Source: Acidobacteriaceae bacterium
GTDB taxonomy: Bacteria > Acidobacteriota > Terriglobia > Terriglobales > Acidobacteriaceae
Assembly: GCA_003154055.1 (NCBI GenBank)
Contig: PMCH01000180.1
Coordinates: forward strand, 1-8,730
Length of the DNA stretch: 8,730 nucleotides
Direction: 5' to 3'
Below the pieces are notes generated by a model, which did no database searches, had not been told where the DNA came from, and saw nothing but the letters and a program-made list of their open reading frames with translations. Position numbers and translations under genes: made by a program. Shown piece after piece: positions 6,446 through 8,730 of the stretch. Numbering within the stretch: the first letter of the stretch is position 1; each line of letters begins with the position of its first letter.

Positions 6446-8203
6446 TCAGTGCACGTGTTGCGCGAGCGCTGCCGAGCTCGCGGCGATGTTGGCGGTGCCG
6501 TCGTAGGTAGCCGTGACAGTGGTCTTTCCCTTGGGCAGCGCGCTGGTGGTAATTCTTGCTGTTCCTCCGCTCAACATGACCGTCCCCAGCGTCGTCGTGC
6601 CCGCCGTGAAGGTCACCGTTCCGGTGATTTTGGCCGTGGGACTGGTTACCGTGGCAGAAAATCTCACGGGCTGACCGAGCCGGGACGGGTTGAGCGAGGA
6701 CTGGATGGTCGTCAGCGATGTAGCCGGAGTAACAACCTGAATGACTGCAGGCGATGTGCCTCGGGCGGTATCGGAATCGCCGCTGTACGTCGCCGTGAGG
6801 GAAAGCGTGCCCGCCGGCAGTTTGGTGGTAATCAGCGTAGCTACTCCGGCGTTAAGGGTCACCTTGCCCACCGTCTGGACTCCGTTCCGGAAAGCGACTG
6901 TGCCGGTGGGCGAGTTGGGGCCAATGGAACTGACGGTCGCGGTGAGGATGACGGACTGTCCGTAGACGGACGGATTCAGGCCCGAACTGAAGTTGGTGGT
7001 CGGGACGTATCGCGCCCTGCCCAACAGGACACTGACGACCCCGTTGGCTACGAGGAGATCGGCTTTGCCATCGCCGTTTACGTCTCCGATGGCAACAGCC
7101 AGGGCATGGGAGCTGCCCGAATTGTACTTCTGCGCCTTCTGGAAGGTGCCGTCGCCGTTCCCCAACAACAAACCCACCACGCCGAAACGACAGCGGGTAT
7201 TTCCGTTGTCGCAATAGTTGGCCACGATCATGTCGAGCTTGCCGTCGCGGCTGACATCCTGCACGGCGATGGCGGTGCCGCTCTTGCCTCCCGAGTAGAA
7301 GGTTCGCACGGACTGGAATTTCCCGCCGCCACTGCCCAGCAACATCTGCACTCCCCTGCGCATGCAGTTTTCACTACGGCCGCAGTAGGTTGGCAGGAAC
7401 ACGTCGGGCCGTCCGTCCTGGTTCGCATCGCCTACCGCGATTGCATTCCCGTTGTCGGTGGCATAACTCTGGGCCGCCTGAAAGGTGCCGTCGCCATTGC
7501 CCAACAACACTCCGACGCTGCCGGTGTAGTTGGACACGAGCAGGTCGAGCTTGCCATCTCCATCCACGTCTGCCACGGCGACGCCGGAAGAGTCTTGACC
7601 ACCTGAGTTGTAACTCCTGGCCGCCTGGAAGGTGCCGTCGCCGTTCCCCAGCAACACGGTCGCCGCACCGCTGGTGCAGTTGCCGTTGCTGACGCAATTG
7701 TCGGCGACGATGAGGTCGAGATTGCGGTCTCCATTTACGTCGGCCAGAGCGACCGCCCTCGCGTCGGCACCGCCCGAGTCATAGCTTTGGGCGGCGCGGA
7801 AGGTGCCGTCCCCGTTTCCCGGCAATACCGCCACCACGCCGTGGGTGCAGTCGGTGTTGCTGACACAGGAACTGGTCGCAACCAGGTCGAGGTGGCCGTC
7901 GGCGTTAAGGTCTCCCACGACGATGGCATACGTTCTCCAGCCCCCCGAGTTGTAAGTCTGGGCGGGCGGGAAGGTGCCATCCCCTTTGCCCAACGACACG
8001 CCCAGGGTGCTGCCGCCATCGGCGACGAGCAGGTCGAGCTTGCCGTCTCCATTTACGTCTGCGGCCGTGACCGAAAGCGCTGTCATGCCGAGGTTGTAGG
8101 TCTGAGCCTTCTGGAAATACTGGGTCGCACTCCAACCCGCCGAGGTAGTAAGAAGGAAAAGGGCCAAATACCCAACACGCAGGACCACGGTCTTGCTGAA
8201 CAT
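6446..8203 (-). CDS. Secreted FG-GAP/VCBS beta-propeller with two Ig-like domains (protein B), 585 aa
   Basis: The product starts MFSKTVVLRVGYLALFLLTT, a typical signal peptide with probable cleavage near SAGWSA (26). Seven FG-GAP/VCBS calcium loops begin at residues 49, 98, 155, 212, 259, 316 and 374 (for example DVNGDGKLD 49-57), predicting a seven-bladed propeller. Some loops deviate from the consensus: DLNADGHLD, DANQDGRPD, DVSRDGKLD. Two Ig-like domains (about 402-491 and 495-585) end the protein, with no anchor or sorting motif. Cysteine pairs occur at 113/119, 170/176, 274/280 and 331/338. The start is fixed by GGGAGGAGG just upstream; the in-frame GTG at 8225-8227 precedes that Shine-Dalgarno and is unlikely. 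Export and binding or adhesion are inferred from the family; the ligand is unknown. It shares its layout with protein A downstream, with 157 bp and a hairpin between them, which points to tandem duplication followed by divergence. Confidence 0.92.
   Translation of the reverse strand: MFSKTVVLRVGYLALFLLTTSAGWSATQYFQKAQTYNLGMTALSVTAADVNGDGKLDLLVADGGSTLGVSLGKGDGTFPPAQTYNSGGWRTYAIVVGDLNADGHLDLVATSSCVSNTDCTHGVVAVLPGNGDGTFRAAQSYDSGGADARAVALADVNGDRNLDLIVADNCVSNGNCTSGAATVLLGNGDGTFQAARSYNSGGQDSSGVAVADVDGDGKLDLLVSNYTGSVGVLLGNGDGTFQAAQSYATDNGNAIAVGDANQDGRPDVFLPTYCGRSENCMRRGVQMLLGSGGGKFQSVRTFYSGGKSGTAIAVQDVSRDGKLDMIVANYCDNGNTRCRFGVVGLLLGNGDGTFQKAQKYNSGSSHALAVAIGDVNGDGKADLLVANGVVSVLLGRARYVPTTNFSSGLNPSVYGQSVILTATVSSIGPNSPTGTVAFRNGVQTVGKVTLNAGVATLITTKLPAGTLSLTATYSGDSDTARGTSPAVIQVVTPATSLTTIQSSLNPSRLGQPVRFSATVTSPTAKITGTVTFTAGTTTLGTVMLSGGTARITTSALPKGKTTVTATYDGTANIAASSAALAQHVH
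7016..8122 (-). repeat. Seven internal FG-GAP repeats coding region of protein B (dominant period about 171 bp)
   Basis: Residues 28-396 contain seven repeats, with loop-to-loop distances of 49, 57, 57, 47, 57 and 58 residues. The dominant unit is 57 codons (171 bp). On the plus strand the string aaggtgccgtcgcc or a one-to-two base variant recurs near 7143, 7483, 7627, 7800 and 7970, so the repeats are similar in DNA as well as protein. Confidence 0.85.
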
Positions 8204-8535
8204 GAAACCTCCTCCCAAAGTCTGCACAATCCAAGAACCGGTTAGCGTTCTGAATTGGTTCGGAACTGACCGGGCAAGATCAGCGTTGCATTGAGGAAGG
8301 TCGCGATTCTTTCTTCCGTACGAGTGCCGCTGCGGTGGAGATGTGCACCACGGCCTTCTTCGGTGCGTTGCCTGGGCGTAGGGTATCCGGGGGCCCGTGG
8401 AAGTGGATACTCAATCCCGGAGGAATTGTAGGAGGCAGTGCGGCGGAAACACCGTGACGAGGCTCACGTACCGCCGTGAGAAGGCTGGTGGTTCCGCCAG
8501 CAGGCAGAATGCGATTACGCGCCAACAGCTGGCGG
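8204..8535. other. Intergenic region between citrate synthase and protein B, 332 bp
   Basis: I see no supportable gene here; the 81-codon open frame at 8280-8525 (minus) has no Shine-Dalgarno, no domain and ordinary out-of-frame composition. Near citrate synthase are two small hairpins: 8-bp arms ccgccagc/gctggcgg at 8494-8501 and 8528-8535, directly abutting the stop codon, and 6-bp arms ctcacg/cgtgag at 8463-8468 and 8475-8480. Neither is followed by a U-run. Near protein B is an AACCGGTT palindrome at 8236-8243. A promoter for protein B is expected in 8220-8300, but I cannot place a convincing -35/-10 pair. Confidence 0.5.
8208..8216 (-). promoter_or_regulatory. Strong Shine-Dalgarno of protein B
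   Basis: GGGAGGAGG on the minus strand ends four bases before the ATG at 8201-8203; the upstream GGAGG copy within it gives a more standard spacing of about seven bases. It decides the start codon against the GTG at 8225-8227. Confidence 0.85.
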
Positions 8536-8730
8536 TTATCGCACCGTCACGCCGGCCGTGTTGCGCTGCTCGATCGGAACGAACTGCCGCGTCTCGTGGC
8601 CGATCCAGACTTGACGCGGGCGGGCAATTTTTTGCTCGGGATCGGTGAGCATTTCCTGCCATTGCGCCAGCCAGCCAGCCGCGCGCGGGATCGCGAACAG
8701 GACGGTGAACATCTCCGGCTTGAAGCCCAT
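8536..8730 (-). CDS. gltA: Citrate synthase, C-terminal 64 residues (5' part outside window)
   Basis: Citrate synthase condenses acetyl-CoA with oxaloacetate to make citrate, the entry step of the TCA cycle, in the cytoplasm. The visible part reads GFKPEMFTVLFAIPRAAGWL, then AQWQEML, then DPEQKIARPRQVWIG, the standard C-terminal end of type II bacterial citrate synthases. The Arg of AIPRAAGW and the first Arg of RPRQ match the active-site arginines 387 and 407 of the E. coli enzyme. The methionine at the window edge is internal to the protein and is not the start. The stop is TAA at 8536-8538. The frame is intact. The catalytic His and Asp residues lie outside the window. Its nearest downstream gene on the same strand is unrelated and 332 bp away, so it is probably the end of its own transcript. 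Confidence 0.93.
   Translation of the reverse strand: MGFKPEMFTVLFAIPRAAGWLAQWQEMLTDPEQKIARPRQVWIGHETRQFVPIEQRNTAGVTVR

Noticed and set aside
6167..7606. 479-codon open frame on the plus strand across proteins A and B
   Set aside because: It crosses the intergenic hairpin and the ends of two well-supported genes. Its apparent repeats mirror the FG-GAP repeats on the opposite strand.
4066..8203. Possibility that the FG-GAP repeats are integrin-like or cohesin/dockerin calcium repeats
   Set aside because: The D-x-N-x-D-G-x-x-D loops could resemble dockerin loops, but the 47-58 residue spacing and the GDGTF strand after each loop are those of FG-GAP/VCBS propellers, not the paired repeats of dockerin.
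8280..8525. 81-codon open frame between citrate synthase and protein B
   Set aside because: No ribosome binding site, no domain, and it overlaps two small hairpins; it is more likely chance.

Overview
The window looks like a GC-rich chromosome segment from an Acidobacteriota-type organism (subdivision 1 / Terriglobia-like). That reading rests on recognition of protein style, not on a search: secreted FG-GAP propellers with Ig-like tails, a very long TPR protein beginning MAFGFGFNKQKVLSAAEKF, and a TIGR00730/LOG-type N-terminus. All six genes I can support lie on the minus strand, so transcription runs from the right edge to the left edge. There is no tRNA, rRNA, insertion sequence, CRISPR array or phage gene.

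In transcription order: (1) the last 64 codons of citrate synthase (8536-8730), cut by the right edge; (2) a 332-bp gap with small hairpins and an AACCGGTT palindrome; (3) FG-GAP/Ig protein B (6446-8203, 585 aa), followed by an 11-bp GC-rich hairpin; (4) its paralogue, FG-GAP/Ig protein A (4066-6288, 740 aa), followed by a perfect 14-bp hairpin; (5) an upstream region with direct repeats; (6) a 1028-aa TPR protein (683-3769); (7) a 122-aa small membrane protein (235-603); (8) a heptamer repeat tract (161-209); (9) the first 51 codons of a LOG-family protein (1-155), cut by the left edge.

Proteins A and B have the same plan: signal peptide, seven FG-GAP/VCBS calcium-loop repeats, then Ig-like domains (three in A, two in B). 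In both, the last repeat lacks its closing strand and the segment after the signal peptide resembles the missing piece, which suggests a closed seven-bladed beta-propeller. Several blades carry a cysteine pair at a fixed distance from the calcium loop. Both proteins are probably exported and act outside the cytoplasm in binding or adhesion; neither has a recognisable enzyme domain or C-terminal anchor. The TPR, small membrane and LOG genes follow one another with 79-bp gaps and no hairpin between them, so they may be co-transcribed. The TPR protein is probably a cytoplasmic scaffold.

I found no clear new multi-gene system. The most interesting points are the propeller closure and cysteine-pair regularity, an i/i+4 histidine ladder in the TPR protein linker, the heptamer tract forming the leader of the LOG gene, and the direct repeats upstream of the TPR gene.
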